19,217 nucleotides of DNA from Bacteroidales bacterium (GCA_025350385.1 JANXXZ010000285.1:1-19217), one strand, 5' to 3'; positions 1 through 8,260 are shown, counted from the first letter of the stretch. Notes: generated from the sequence alone by a model not told the origin. Numbers and translations: made by a program.

Positions 1-1375
1 AAAAACGCCCGATATACGCATTGAATAGCATTGAAGCTGCCATCTGGCTCCAGTAATTGTATTGCAGTTGCAGGAACACTTCATTATTTGCCTTGGAAGA
101 AATATTACCACCGAATTCAGCATGCAGGTTATTTTCCTGGCTTGCCTGGATATTCAGCTCATATCCGCCAAGTGCAGGTGAATAGATGAGTTGAGGATAT
201 GTATGCTTTAGGCGGTCCTCGGCCAGCAGCCTGAAATAATCGTCCTTTACCCTTTCAAGGGATGTGGGTGAAATCGTATCAGTTTTCTTGTTTCTCCTGG
301 ATTCAGTGTACTGCAGAAGCCTGCGAATATACAAATACTGCCCGTCATTGAGGCCGTTGATCGTATAATTCTTAACCTTGTAAGGAGGTTTTCGGTCATT
401 AAAAGCTTTTCGCAAAGCTGCCCTTTGATCAGGGGTCACCGAATCAAGGACGAATTTCCTGATTTCCGGGATCTGTCGCATGGCCGCTACATATCCGCTA
501 TCAATGAATTCGCGGGTATAACTGAAATCGATGACACTGACTGTTTTCAGTTTTGGCTCAATCATGACCCCACTTTCACACAGCACATTATAATTGGACT
601 TTTCCATGAGCATATTCCTCAGCTGCGAGATAATGTCGTCGTCGGATGGTGGACTGGCATTATTGGCCGCTTTACTGCCAATAATGATATCAGGGTAAAA
701 ATCAGCATAAGCAACATCGGAAGGAAAATTATTGTACATTCCCCCGTCGAACAACAGCTTGCCGTTAATCCGGATAGGCTTAAAATAAAACGGGAATGTC
801 ATGGAAGCCCTGATCGCCGAACCAAGATCGCCACTTTTCAAATCAACTGCCTTGTTGGCATCCACATCAGCAGCAACACAGCGGAAAGGAACCATGAGGC
901 TATCGAAGTTATAATTAGATGCTGCTGAAGCACTTGCAAATAATTCAAGCAATGCAAAATCCATCCGGACCGGGGATATAATGTTGGTAGGCAGTTGGGT
1001 CTGCAGAACTGAGTCGTAGTGGAACTTAAAAGTCATCCATGAAGCATCAGGATAGGACCGTCGGTAATAGTAGACGTATTTCGGATCAATTTTTCCTGAC
1101 ACCCATTCATTAAATTTAGACGAAGTAACGATATTCTCCATTTCATCGGTAGTGTAACCGGCAGCATATAAACCACCGATGATTGCTCCCATGGAAGTCC
1201 CCGCAATATAATCGATCGGGACATTGGCTTCTTCCAGCGCTTTAATTACTCCTATATGGCACACACCTTTTGCACCTCCCCCACTCAACACCAGGGCAAC
1301 TTTCTGTGCATCAACTGTATATGAAGTCGACAGAAACAAGAATGTAAGACAAATACAATAGTAATTAAGAATCAT
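1..1375 (-). CDS. Secreted patatin-like phospholipase with POTRA/outer-membrane C-terminus (partial, C-terminus outside window)
   Basis: A reading frame starts at the ATG at 1375 and runs off the left edge without a stop (about 458 residues visible). The first 24 residues are a signal peptide ending VDAQ. The patatin domain follows: oxyanion-hole GGGAKG at residues 32-37, nucleophile elbow GTSMG with Ser61, and the catalytic-dyad Asp in DGG at 210-212, all intact. After about residue 310 the chain has a POTRA-like stretch (YTINGL near the start), then amphipathic, beta-rich sequence resembling the start of a BamA/D15-type barrel. Family knowledge: Bacteroidota proteins of this type are roughly 750-800 residues and join a periplasmic patatin hydrolase to an outer-membrane barrel. 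Role inferred: lipid acyl hydrolase at the cell envelope. A TAnnTTTG box lies 33 bp upstream. The barrel itself cannot be checked here. Confidence 0.9.
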   Translation of the reverse strand, partial: MILNYYCICLTFLFLSTSYTVDAQKVALVLSGGGAKGVCHIGVIKALEEANVPIDYIAGTSMGAIIGGLYAAGYTTDEMENIVTSSKFNEWVSGKIDPKYVYYYRRSYPDASWMTFKFHYDSVLQTQLPTNIISPVRMDFALLELFASASAASNYNFDSLMVPFRCVAADVDANKAVDLKSGDLGSAIRASMTFPFYFKPIRINGKLLFDGGMYNNFPSDVAYADFYPDIIIGSKAANNASPPSDDDIISQLRNMLMEKSNYNVLCESGVMIEPKLKTVSVIDFSYTREFIDSGYVAAMRQIPEIRKFVLDSVTPDQRAALRKAFNDRKPPYKVKNYTINGLNDGQYLYIRRLLQYTESRRNKKTDTISPTSLERVKDDYFRLLAEDRLKHTYPQLIYSPALGGYELNIQASQENNLHAEFGGNISSKANNEVFLQLQYNYWSQMAASMLFNAYIGRF

Positions 1376-1407
1376 ACAATAACAATCATATAGAATCAAA
1401 ACGAATA

Positions 1408-1415
1408 CAAATTTA
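1408..1415 (-). promoter_or_regulatory. Bacteroidota -7 box for the patatin gene
   Basis: On the minus strand this reads TAAATTTG, a full match to TAnnTTTG. A TTTG lies at 1440-1443, 24 bp upstream, somewhat farther than the usual 19-21 bp. The box is 33 bp from the ATG, giving a short leader. No experimental start is known. Confidence 0.5.
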
Positions 1416-1551
1416 GGTTATTGCACCGTTGTATTTTAACAAAACAAACCAGGGTATCGTAAAGTTTCAGAAAAATTGAAAAGCCAGGGAAATGGGCAGC
1501 TACTTAATTTTATATATGGATTGATAAAGTTATCTGCGTTCTGCCTGAAAT

Positions 1552-1582
1552 AAAAATCCCGATCACAATGAACGGGAATTTT
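1552..1582 (-). terminator. Terminator after the MGL-like gene
   Basis: Minus-strand stem TCCCG/CGGGA (1573-1577 with 1557-1561), 11-nt loop, flanked by A-rich sequence and followed by a T run. It lies about 45 bp past the stop codon at 1625, so it separates the MGL-like gene from the patatin gene. The surrounding non-coding stretch 1376-1624 otherwise holds only the patatin promoter. Confidence 0.55.
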
Positions 1583-1624
1583 ATGATAATTAATAAATCA
1601 GACAGAATCACCTGGAAAAGTATA

Positions 1625-2806
1625 TTATACCTTCTCCAATGCCTGTTTCAGGTCGGCAAGCAGGTCATTCACATCTTCAATACCTACTGAATAGCGGACC
1701 AGCCCATCGGTTATCCCGGCTTTTTCCTTACCATCGGCTGACACCTTTGAATGGGTCATGGATGCCGGATGCTGGATGAGCGTTTCAACACCTCCCAGTG
1801 AAACGGCAAGAATAGCTACTTTCACATTGTCCATCAGCACTTTTCCGGCTGTAAGGCCACCTTTCAACTCAAAGCTGATCATGGAACCTGGGCCATTCAT
1901 TTGTTTTTTTGCCAGTTCATACTGCGGATGCGATAGCAACCCCGGGTAACGCACCCATGATACTTTAGGATGCTGTTCGAGGTATTGGGCAAGTTTCATA
2001 GCATTTTCCTGTGAACGATCCATGCGGATCCCAAGCGTTTTCAGTCCGCGGATCACAAGGTATGCCTGGTGGGGATCCATGTTGCAGCCAAAATTGATCA
2101 TGGTTGAACGCAGTCTTTTATACATAGCCTCATCTTTGGCAACGATAATTCCAGCCACCACGTCAGCATGGCCATTTATGAATTTCGTCATGGAATGGAA
2201 CACAATATCAACGCCGAGGTCAAGCGGACGTTGCAGGTATGGACTTGAGAAAGTGTTATCCACAGCAACCGGGATTCCAAGTGAATGAGCCAGATCACCA
2301 CAGGCTTTCAGATCGGTAATATCCATGGTAGGATTTGAAGGTGTTTCTATGAACAAAAGCTTGGTATTCGGTCGGATAGCCTTTTTCACTTCTTCAATAT
2401 CTGCTGTGTTCACAAATGTTGATTCCACTCCAAAGCGGGTATATTGTTGCTCAAGAACAACCCGCGACGGACCATAAACAGCTGCCGAACTAACCACATG
2501 CGCTCCCTGACCAAGCAAGGTAAGGTAAACTGTATTTACAGCGCCCATGCCCGAACTGGTGGCAATACCACCGAAGCCATTTTCGAGCAATGCAATTTGT
2601 GATTCCAGTGCCTTGATGGTCGGATTTGCAATACGGGTATATATGTATCCGTCGCTTTCGCCCGAGAAACAGGCAGCACCGTGATCAGCACTATCGAAAA
2701 TAAAAGTTGATGTCTGGTAAATGGGAACAGTTGCACTGCCCAGTGCGTCTTTAAAATCGCCGCCATGAATGAGTTTCGAATTGAAACTTAGATCTTTCGA
2801 GTCCAT
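1625..2806 (-). CDS. Methionine gamma-lyase-like PLP enzyme (Cys/Met metabolism family)
   Basis: 393 residues, full length for the Cys/Met-metabolism PLP family (MGL, cystathionine gamma-lyase/synthase). The PLP Schiff-base lysine is K208 in SMTKF. Other family residues seen: Asp183 in VDNTF, Tyr56 and Arg58 (phosphate-binding YxR from the neighbouring subunit), Tyr111, and the carboxylate-binding Arg371 in LVRYSVG. The stretch NGHADVVAGI and the C-terminal third (RGLKTLGIRMDR, HPASMTH) resemble methionine gamma-lyase most. However, the residues tied to MGL specificity in Pseudomonas putida are absent: Cys116 is Pro113 here (YGPS), and the Lys240/Asp241 pair aligns with Met-Ile. It is therefore safest read as a sulfur amino acid gamma-lyase of uncertain substrate: methionine, homocysteine or cystathionine. 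No SAM riboswitch precedes it, unlike its paralogue at 13773. Confidence 0.85.
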   Translation of the reverse strand: MDSKDLSFNSKLIHGGDFKDALGSATVPIYQTSTFIFDSADHGAACFSGESDGYIYTRIANPTIKALESQIALLENGFGGIATSSGMGAVNTVYLTLLGQGAHVVSSAAVYGPSRVVLEQQYTRFGVESTFVNTADIEEVKKAIRPNTKLLFIETPSNPTMDITDLKACGDLAHSLGIPVAVDNTFSSPYLQRPLDLGVDIVFHSMTKFINGHADVVAGIIVAKDEAMYKRLRSTMINFGCNMDPHQAYLVIRGLKTLGIRMDRSQENAMKLAQYLEQHPKVSWVRYPGLLSHPQYELAKKQMNGPGSMISFELKGGLTAGKVLMDNVKVAILAVSLGGVETLIQHPASMTHSKVSADGKEKAGITDGLVRYSVGIEDVNDLLADLKQALEKV

Positions 2807-2913
2807 TAGGATTGATTAAGTTATAGAGTTTGATACTATGTTTCCAACTAAGGAATGAGACAATATAAAAGCTGCTCCAATCTGATGTGCATCCAGTTTT
2901 TTATTGTATGGCA

Positions 2914-3717
2914 TCAACTGACTGCCCCTTTCCAAATCGCGGCAAAGATAGCTTCCATTTCCGGATTGGTGGCAGAAAAACTGCAAGTCTTTTCATCACT
3001 CAATTCAGAAGAAAAAGGAATGACTCCAAGCAAAGGCGATGCGGCTTTCCTGCAAAACTGGTTTACCTCCTCAAGAAAGCTTTCCTCCCCGCGGTATTTA
3101 TTGACGACGATGCCAATGAAAATACTCTTACCATTCACCATATCAAGCATATACTGTATATTACGGAGCCAACCAAGTGAGGGCTTTAACAGGACTATAG
3201 CTCTGGTGGTCGAGCTCAAGGCAGTATATACATAGCCAGAAGTCCCCGGTCCCAAATCGCATATTGCCACATAGCCGGGCTTGAGGCGATTATTCAGTGA
3301 ACAAACCAGGGGAACCAGGAAATCATGACTTTCATCCCTTTTGCCGATAGTAATAAGATGACCACTTAATCGTCCCTGCAGAACATAACCTGTAAGTCTT
3401 TCCCTTTTAGAAATACCATGAATACTGCAACCATCAATACATTCGCTGCAGGCTACACATCTTTCGGGATTGACTGTTATTGACGGCCTCATCCTGTCAA
3501 GCAGGAGAGCACCAAATGAGCAAAAATTTACACAGGCGCCACAGTATTTGCACTTTATGCTATCGATCTTCGGAAATTCAGCATATACCTCATCAGCCGC
3601 AAACTTTACATTTTCGAATCCATGCAGTATGTCCGGCTTTTCAATATCATACCCTACCAACTGAACCGGGGAACTATTTTCCCTGATTCCATAGGCAAAA
3701 AGATTCCTGGCCAGCAT
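2914..3717 (-). CDS. MinD-superfamily ATPase with inserted 2x[4Fe-4S] ferredoxin domain, degenerate P-loop
   Basis: Counting from the ATG at 3717 (267 residues), two intact 4Fe-4S motifs are visible: Cys56/59/62/66 and Cys87/90/93/97. They sit inside a MinD-like fold: an Asp in GYDIEKPD where the family has DCDVEEP, a DLGPGTSG loop where the family has DxPPGTSC, and GIVVNKYRG late in the chain. This is the COG1149 type (P-loop ATPase with ferredoxin insert), thought to work in redox or Fe-S handling. The frame stays open upstream and still encodes the first strand and P-loop region, KISIISYESAAGRT, where relatives have GKGGTGKT: both Walker A lysines are gone. Between the in-frame stop at 3805-3807 and 3717 there is no ATG, GTG or TTG; CTG at 3768 is the best start for a full 284-residue protein. 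Either a rare start, an N-terminally cut protein, or early decay. It lies 107 bp upstream of the MGL-like gene on the same strand. Confidence 0.75.
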   Translation of the reverse strand: MLARNLFAYGIRENSSPVQLVGYDIEKPDILHGFENVKFAADEVYAEFPKIDSIKCKYCGACVNFCSFGALLLDRMRPSITVNPERCVACSECIDGCSIHGISKRERLTGYVLQGRLSGHLITIGKRDESHDFLVPLVCSLNNRLKPGYVAICDLGPGTSGYVYTALSSTTRAIVLLKPSLGWLRNIQYMLDMVNGKSIFIGIVVNKYRGEESFLEEVNQFCRKAASPLLGVIPFSSELSDEKTCSFSATNPEMEAIFAAIWKGAVS

Positions 3718-3816
3718 CGTCCTGCCGGCAGCGCTTTCATAGCTTATTATGGAGATTTTTCTTGTCAGGTGTAATTTGTAGCTATTGGAAAAGAAATGTA
3801 TAAGTTATTTTCGCAG

Positions 3817-3851
3817 GTTATTGGTTATCTGTTATTCGTTATTCGTTATAT
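3817..3851. repeat. Five tandem copies of a GTTATNN heptamer
   Basis: Five consecutive 7-bp units, each GTTAT plus two variable bases (TG, CT, TC, TC, AT), in exact register. Part of the non-coding stretch between the ferredoxin-ATPase and UPF0316 genes. No hairpin or coding sense is evident. Confidence 0.8.
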
Positions 3852-3874
3852 AGGGGAAAGCCCCATTCACACAG

Positions 3875-3916
3875 TTTTGACTTTTGCAATTTGCAATTTC
3901 ACCTTTGACTTATCAC
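3875..3916. repeat. Degenerate heptamer array, TTTTGCA/ATTTCAC type
   Basis: Six 7-bp units in one register (for example TTTTGAC, TTTTGCA, ATTTGCA, ATTTCAC, CTTTGAC). The units diverge but the period is constant. It lies 23 bp after the GTTATNN array and has a different word. Confidence 0.65.
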
Positions 3917-3976
3917 TTAATGCCCTTTTGCTTCTCACTCCTTCTCCCTTTCTCATCCTCCTCTTTTCCCGCCCTC

Positions 3977-4011
3977 TCCTTGTCCCCTTGTCGCCCTGTC
4001 ACCCTGTCGCC
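3977..4011. repeat. TGTC words at 8-bp spacing in C/T-rich DNA
   Basis: TGTC ends at 3984, 3992, 4000 and 4008, exactly 8 bp apart, in units such as CCCTTGTC and GCCCTGTC. The whole stretch 3925-4015 is nearly pure pyrimidine on the plus strand. The stop of the UPF0316 gene follows at 4040 (minus strand). Together with the two heptamer arrays this fills the 270-bp gene-free interval. Confidence 0.65.
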
Positions 4012-4039
4012 TAAACCACCTGTCTACAAGAACCCTCGT

Positions 4040-4633
4040 CTACTTCGACTTCATAAGTCTTGCAGCAAACCCGCCCATTGCCGATCTTGGTTTCAACCTC
4101 CTGAATACTCCTTCGTTGGAAGTTTTAACTTCTTCAATGGTATAAAAAGCGTTCGGATGATATTGTTGCAACGTATCCACAAATCCCTGAATTTCCTTGC
4201 GACGGATGATTGAAAAGATCAGTTTCACCGGGCCTTTAGCTCCTTCACCATCTACCAGGGTTAGCCCAAAGTTCTGAGCTTTGAGACTATCGATCAACCC
4301 GGGTGATTCCTGTGACAAAATCACACGTATGATTACTGTTCCCAGTGAAAGCCTTTTCTCCAGCGTAATACCTATAAAATTACCCATGGCAAACCCCGCT
4401 CCATAGGCAACATAACACAGCCAGTTATCAAGGTGCTGCATGATCTGGCCGACTGCCAGCAACCAGATGATCACTTCAAAAAATCCCAGGAAAGGCGCGA
4501 CATATTTCAGCCCTTTGGAAATGAAGATCAGCCGCATGGTACCAATGCTCTGATCCATAATCCGGGCGAAAAAAATCAATAAAGGCAAAATAACCCACGT
4601 AAACAGTTGGGTTTCGGGACTGAAAATATTCAT
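4040..4633 (-). CDS. UPF0316 / DUF5698-DUF2179 membrane protein
   Basis: 197 residues. The N-terminal half has three hydrophobic segments (about residues 10-28, 44-62 and 70-90), with the characteristic FARIMDQSIGTMRLIFISKG stretch after the first; this is the DUF5698 membrane domain. The C-terminal half (about 100-175) is a soluble DUF2179 domain, with IFSIIRRKEI..FV and AFYTIEEV. Length and order match the UPF0316 family, whose function is unknown. By analogy with other DUF2179 proteins the soluble part may be a ligand-sensing module, but this is inference. The start ATG at 4633 faces the tricorn gene across a divergent interval of about 266 bp. The tail after residue 175 is basic (RRLKPRSAMGGFAARLMKSK), a feature whose role I cannot assign. 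Confidence 0.85.
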   Translation of the reverse strand: MNIFSPETQLFTWVILPLLIFFARIMDQSIGTMRLIFISKGLKYVAPFLGFFEVIIWLLAVGQIMQHLDNWLCYVAYGAGFAMGNFIGITLEKRLSLGTVIIRVILSQESPGLIDSLKAQNFGLTLVDGEGAKGPVKLIFSIIRRKEIQGFVDTLQQYHPNAFYTIEEVKTSNEGVFRRLKPRSAMGGFAARLMKSK

Positions 4634-4830
4634 CGTGAAGAGGTTTGGTTTTATTCCCGTAAAAATAACGGTTTTAGATCAATATGATTATACATTTATA
4701 CCCCGCTTTCTACCTTTATTGTTTCACTTACAGATTCAACCCTGTTCTCAATAATGATAGTAATCGGCAAACTCCTCAAACAAATCGGTGAAACCTGATT
4801 TTGCGAACAAACTGGTTCATTCCTATGTTC

Positions 4831-4838
4831 TATCTTTG
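4831..4838 (+). promoter_or_regulatory. -7 box (TATCTTTG) for the tricorn-like protease
   Basis: A full TAnnTTTG match 61 bp before the ATG at 4900. The nearest TTTG upstream is at 4800-4803, 27 bp away, longer than usual, so the -33 element is unclear. Its position argues against translation starting at the in-frame TTG at 4801 or ATG at 4825. Confidence 0.5.
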
Positions 4839-4899
4839 CCATAATATGCATAGTAGTATACTGCGCACTTCGCCAACCAGAATAATTAATTCAACTCCA

Positions 4900-7800
4900 A
4901 TGAGGAATTTTGTTTTTACTGCATTTTTTTTGCTTCTCAGCAGCATGCTGATTATGGCACAACCTGAAGCCCGCTTGCTGCGTTTCCCGGCCATTCATGG
5001 CAACCAGGTCGTATTTTCCTATGCCGGTGATATTTACACCGTTGCTGCTACTGGTGGAACTGCCCGTAAACTCACCAATGATCCTGGCTACGAAATGTTT
5101 TCCAGGTTTTCGCCCGATGGCAGCCAGATTGCCTTTACCGCCCAGTACGACGGGAATACAGAGGTATATGTAATGCCTGCCGAAGGCGGTGTTCCAAAAA
5201 GACTCACCATTACGGCAACCCTTTCGCGCGACGATATCAGCGACCGTATGGGTCCCAATAACATCGTTATGAACTGGACTCCTGACGGAAAGAATATCGT
5301 TTATCGTTCCCGCAAACAATCGTTTAATGATTTCATGGGTCAACTGTTTTCGGTACCTGTCGAAGGAGGCATGTCGAAGGAATTGCCTCTACCTGCCGGC
5401 GGGTTCTGCTCCTGGTCGCCTGATGGAAAGCAGCTGGCATACAACCGCGTTTTTCGTGAATTCCGTACCTGGAAATATTATAAGGGCGGAATGGCCGACG
5501 ATATCTGGATTTATGATTTTGCGACCAAAAAAGTGCAGAATATAACCAATAACAATCACCAGGATATATTCCCGATGTGGTTCAACGACGAGATTTATTT
5601 CTGCTCCGACCGTGACCGCACCATGAATTTATTCTGCTATAATCTTAAAACCAGTGTAACCCGAAAAGTTACCAATTATACCGATTATGACATCAAATTC
5701 CCATCGGCCGGCGATAACCGGATAGCTTACGAAAATGGCGGATACATTTACATCTTTGACCTGGCAACCCAGAAAAGCACAAAACTTAGTATCAATATCG
5801 CCGACGACTTGAATACAAGCCGTTCCGAGCTGAAAGATGCCACAAGGTTCCTGGGATCTGTAAATCCTTCGCCCGATGGCAACCGGGTTGTGGTGACCGG
5901 TCGCGGCGACATTTTCACGGTGCCGGCCAAGGAGGGAATCACCCGCAACCTCACTAACAGCAGTAAATCGCACGACCGTGAAGGGGTATGGTCGCCTGAC
6001 GGGAAATGGGTTGCATACCTGAGTGATGCAAACGGCGAATATGAAATCTACATGCAGAAACAGGATGGCAACGAACCGCCTATCCAGCTGACCACCGGAG
6101 CCGATACATACAAATTCAATATAGACTGGTCGCCTGATAGCAGGAAAATTTTATGGAATGACAAAATGTTGCGCCTTCAGTATGTGGACATTGATACAAA
6201 AATGGTAACGTTGGTGGACAAATCGAAGCTTTGGGAATACGGGAGTTTCGACTGGTCGCCCGACAGCAAATGGATTGCCTACAGCCAGCAACTTACCAAC
6301 CAGTTTAACCAGATACTGCTATATAATGTTGAAACCGCAACCAAATACGAAGTTACTGATCAGTGGTTCAGCAGCGACCAGGCTACCTTCAGCAGCGATG
6401 GCAAATACCTCATTTTCACCTCCGAGCGAACGTTCGACCCTATCTACAGCGCCATTGAATGGAACTACGCGTATGAGAACATGTCAAAAATATACCTGGT
6501 CGCGTTGGCCAAGGATACTCCATCCCCATTTGCCCCTTCGAACGATGAAGTTAAAATGGATGAACCTTTAAAAGCTGAGGCTGATGTAAAATCAGACAAA
6601 TCAAAAGAGAAAAAAGGAAAGAAAGATGAAAAAGAAAAGAAAGATAAGAAAAGCGATGAAACCGAAAAAGTAACTGTAGAAGTTGATCCTGAGGGCATTC
6701 AGCAACGCATCATCGAATTACCTGTAAAAGCTTCCAACTACTGGAATCTTTGGTCAGTTGAGGATAAAATATATTATAACGAACGTTCGGAAGACGGAAT
6801 GGTGTTGAAGATGTTCGACCTGAAGAGTAAAAAGGAAACCGAACTGGGAAACGGAATGACGTTCGATATCACCGCAAACGGCAAGAAAATGCTGGTGGCC
6901 CAGGGAAACCGGTATGCCATCATTGACCTGCCATCATCAAAGATCAGTATTGAAAAGTGGATCGACATGAGTGATGTGAAGGTCTGGGTAAATTACCGCG
7001 ATGAATGGAACCAGATTTACGATGAGGCCTGGCGTCAGATGCGTGACTTCTTTTATGTTCCCAATATGCATGGACTGGACTGGAAAGCAATGCATGACAA
7101 ATATGCCGTTCTTCTTCCATATGTAAATAACCGGAACGATTTAACCTACCTGATAGGGGAAATGATCGGGGAACTCAGCATCGGGCATGCCTATATTGGC
7201 GGAGGGGAACGTAAGCCACTTGTGAAGATTGACCTTGGCTTACTTGGAGCCCGTCTGAGCAAGGATGCTTCCGGATATTTCCGTATCGATAGCCTGTTAA
7301 TGGGCGAAAACTGGGATAAGAGCCTTCGTTCGCCGCTTACCATGATGGGAGTTGGAGCCAATAAAGGTGATTTTATTACTTCCGTTAACGGCAAATCTAC
7401 CAGGGATATGCCTGATATTTACCTGGCTTTTATAAACAAAGCCGGAAAAAATGTCGAAATTACGCTCAACACCAAAGCCGAAGAAGGCGGCAGGAAGGTG
7501 CTGGTTATTCCCGACAAGGATGAATCACAACTCTACTACTTTACCTGGGTGCAGAATAACATTAACAAGGTGAATAAAGCTACCAACGGAGAAGTGGGAT
7601 ATATCCATGTTCCGGACATGGGAACGGAAGGCCTGAATGAATTCGTGAAGTATTTTTACCCTCAGCTTGCGAAAAAAGCGCTCATTATCGATGATCGTGG
7701 TAACGGCGGCGGTAATGTATCACCCATGCTGATTGAAAGGTTGCAACGCGAACTGACCCGTTCGAACATGGCCAGGAATGTCGAAATTCCAAGCCATACC

Positions 7801-8196
7801 CCGCAGCAAATGATGCTCGGGCCTAAAGTGCTTCTGATTAATAATTACTCAGCTTCCGATGGGGATCTTTTCCCTTACGGATTCAAAAAACACCAGCTTG
7901 GGAAAGTAATTGGAGTCCGCACCTGGGGCGGAGTTGTCGGCATCCGCGGATCATTGCCGTTTGTTGATGGCGCTGATCTGCGCAAGCCGGAATTTGCCTC
8001 CTACTCAGCTGATGAAAGTAAATGGATAATCGAAGGCTACGGCGTTGAGCCAGATATAGAGGTGGATAACGATCCTGCCCGTGAATACCAAGGTATTGAT
8101 GACCAGTTAAATAAAGCCATCGAAGTGGTAATGGACGAATTAAAGAATTACAAAGATCTGCCTGCTATTCCTCCCGCGCCCGATAAGAGCAAGTAA
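4900..8196 (+). CDS. Exported tricorn-like S41 protease
   Basis: 1098 residues from the ATG at 4900, chosen because it opens directly on a signal peptide (MRNFVFTAFFLLLSSMLIMAQ); in-frame upstream starts would bury it. The N-terminal half is a beta-propeller built from PD40/WD40-like blades with repeated (W/F)SPDG-type motifs. A Lys/Glu-rich low-complexity linker covers about residues 553-597. Then come more propeller blades, a helical domain (from about 698), a PDZ domain (about 776-862) and the S41 core. Tricorn catalytic positions are recognisable: His763 in GHAY, nucleophile Ser986 with Asp987 in SASDGD, and Glu1045 in IEGYGVEPD. Gly762 stands where Thermoplasma tricorn has Ser745. The archaeal enzyme trims peptides from the proteasome in the cytosol; this one is predicted periplasmic or surface-associated, so its substrates are more likely envelope or imported peptides. 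Transcribed alone, with a hairpin 18 bp past the stop. Confidence 0.95.
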   Translation: MRNFVFTAFFLLLSSMLIMAQPEARLLRFPAIHGNQVVFSYAGDIYTVAATGGTARKLTNDPGYEMFSRFSPDGSQIAFTAQYDGNTEVYVMPAEGGVPKRLTITATLSRDDISDRMGPNNIVMNWTPDGKNIVYRSRKQSFNDFMGQLFSVPVEGGMSKELPLPAGGFCSWSPDGKQLAYNRVFREFRTWKYYKGGMADDIWIYDFATKKVQNITNNNHQDIFPMWFNDEIYFCSDRDRTMNLFCYNLKTSVTRKVTNYTDYDIKFPSAGDNRIAYENGGYIYIFDLATQKSTKLSINIADDLNTSRSELKDATRFLGSVNPSPDGNRVVVTGRGDIFTVPAKEGITRNLTNSSKSHDREGVWSPDGKWVAYLSDANGEYEIYMQKQDGNEPPIQLTTGADTYKFNIDWSPDSRKILWNDKMLRLQYVDIDTKMVTLVDKSKLWEYGSFDWSPDSKWIAYSQQLTNQFNQILLYNVETATKYEVTDQWFSSDQATFSSDGKYLIFTSERTFDPIYSAIEWNYAYENMSKIYLVALAKDTPSPFAPSNDEVKMDEPLKAEADVKSDKSKEKKGKKDEKEKKDKKSDETEKVTVEVDPEGIQQRIIELPVKASNYWNLWSVEDKIYYNERSEDGMVLKMFDLKSKKETELGNGMTFDITANGKKMLVAQGNRYAIIDLPSSKISIEKWIDMSDVKVWVNYRDEWNQIYDEAWRQMRDFFYVPNMHGLDWKAMHDKYAVLLPYVNNRNDLTYLIGEMIGELSIGHAYIGGGERKPLVKIDLGLLGARLSKDASGYFRIDSLLMGENWDKSLRSPLTMMGVGANKGDFITSVNGKSTRDMPDIYLAFINKAGKNVEITLNTKAEEGGRKVLVIPDKDESQLYYFTWVQNNINKVNKATNGEVGYIHVPDMGTEGLNEFVKYFYPQLAKKALIIDDRGNGGGNVSPMLIERLQRELTRSNMARNVEIPSHTPQQMMLGPKVLLINNYSASDGDLFPYGFKKHQLGKVIGVRTWGGVVGIRGSLPFVDGADLRKPEFASYSADESKWIIEGYGVEPDIEVDNDPAREYQGIDDQLNKAIEVVMDELKNYKDLPAIPPAPDKSK

Positions 8197-8213
8197 TTGA
8201 AGCAACAAAATAA

Positions 8214-8260
8214 GAGGCTGTTTTAGAAGAGAAGCATTTCAACTCTTTTGAGACAGCCTC
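8214..8260 (+). terminator. Long hairpin after the tricorn gene
   Basis: GAGGCTGT pairs with ACAGCCTC at the base; with G-T pairs the stem continues to AGAG/CTCT, 18 bp in all with an 11-nt loop. It starts 18 bp past the stop codon. There is no T tract after it, so it is either a weak terminator or an mRNA 3' stabiliser. Its ends (GAGGCTGTCTCAAAA on the minus strand) resemble short dispersed repeats. Confidence 0.6.

Noticed and set aside
425..928. 167-codon open frame on the plus strand
   Set aside because: Lies antisense to the patatin gene, whose catalytic motifs fix the true strand; composition does not resemble a protein family.
3817..4011. CRISPR-like array
   Set aside because: Units are 7-8 bp with no spacers, and no cas genes are nearby.
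3796..4213. Two plus-strand open frames across the repeat-filled gap
   Set aside because: They translate the pyrimidine-rich heptamer arrays into Leu/Ser/Pro-rich strings and run into the antisense of the UPF0316 gene; no recognisable domain.
4801..4899. N-terminal extension of the tricorn gene from TTG 4801 or ATG 4825
   Set aside because: It would place 25-33 residues before a well-formed signal peptide and overlaps the likely -7 box.
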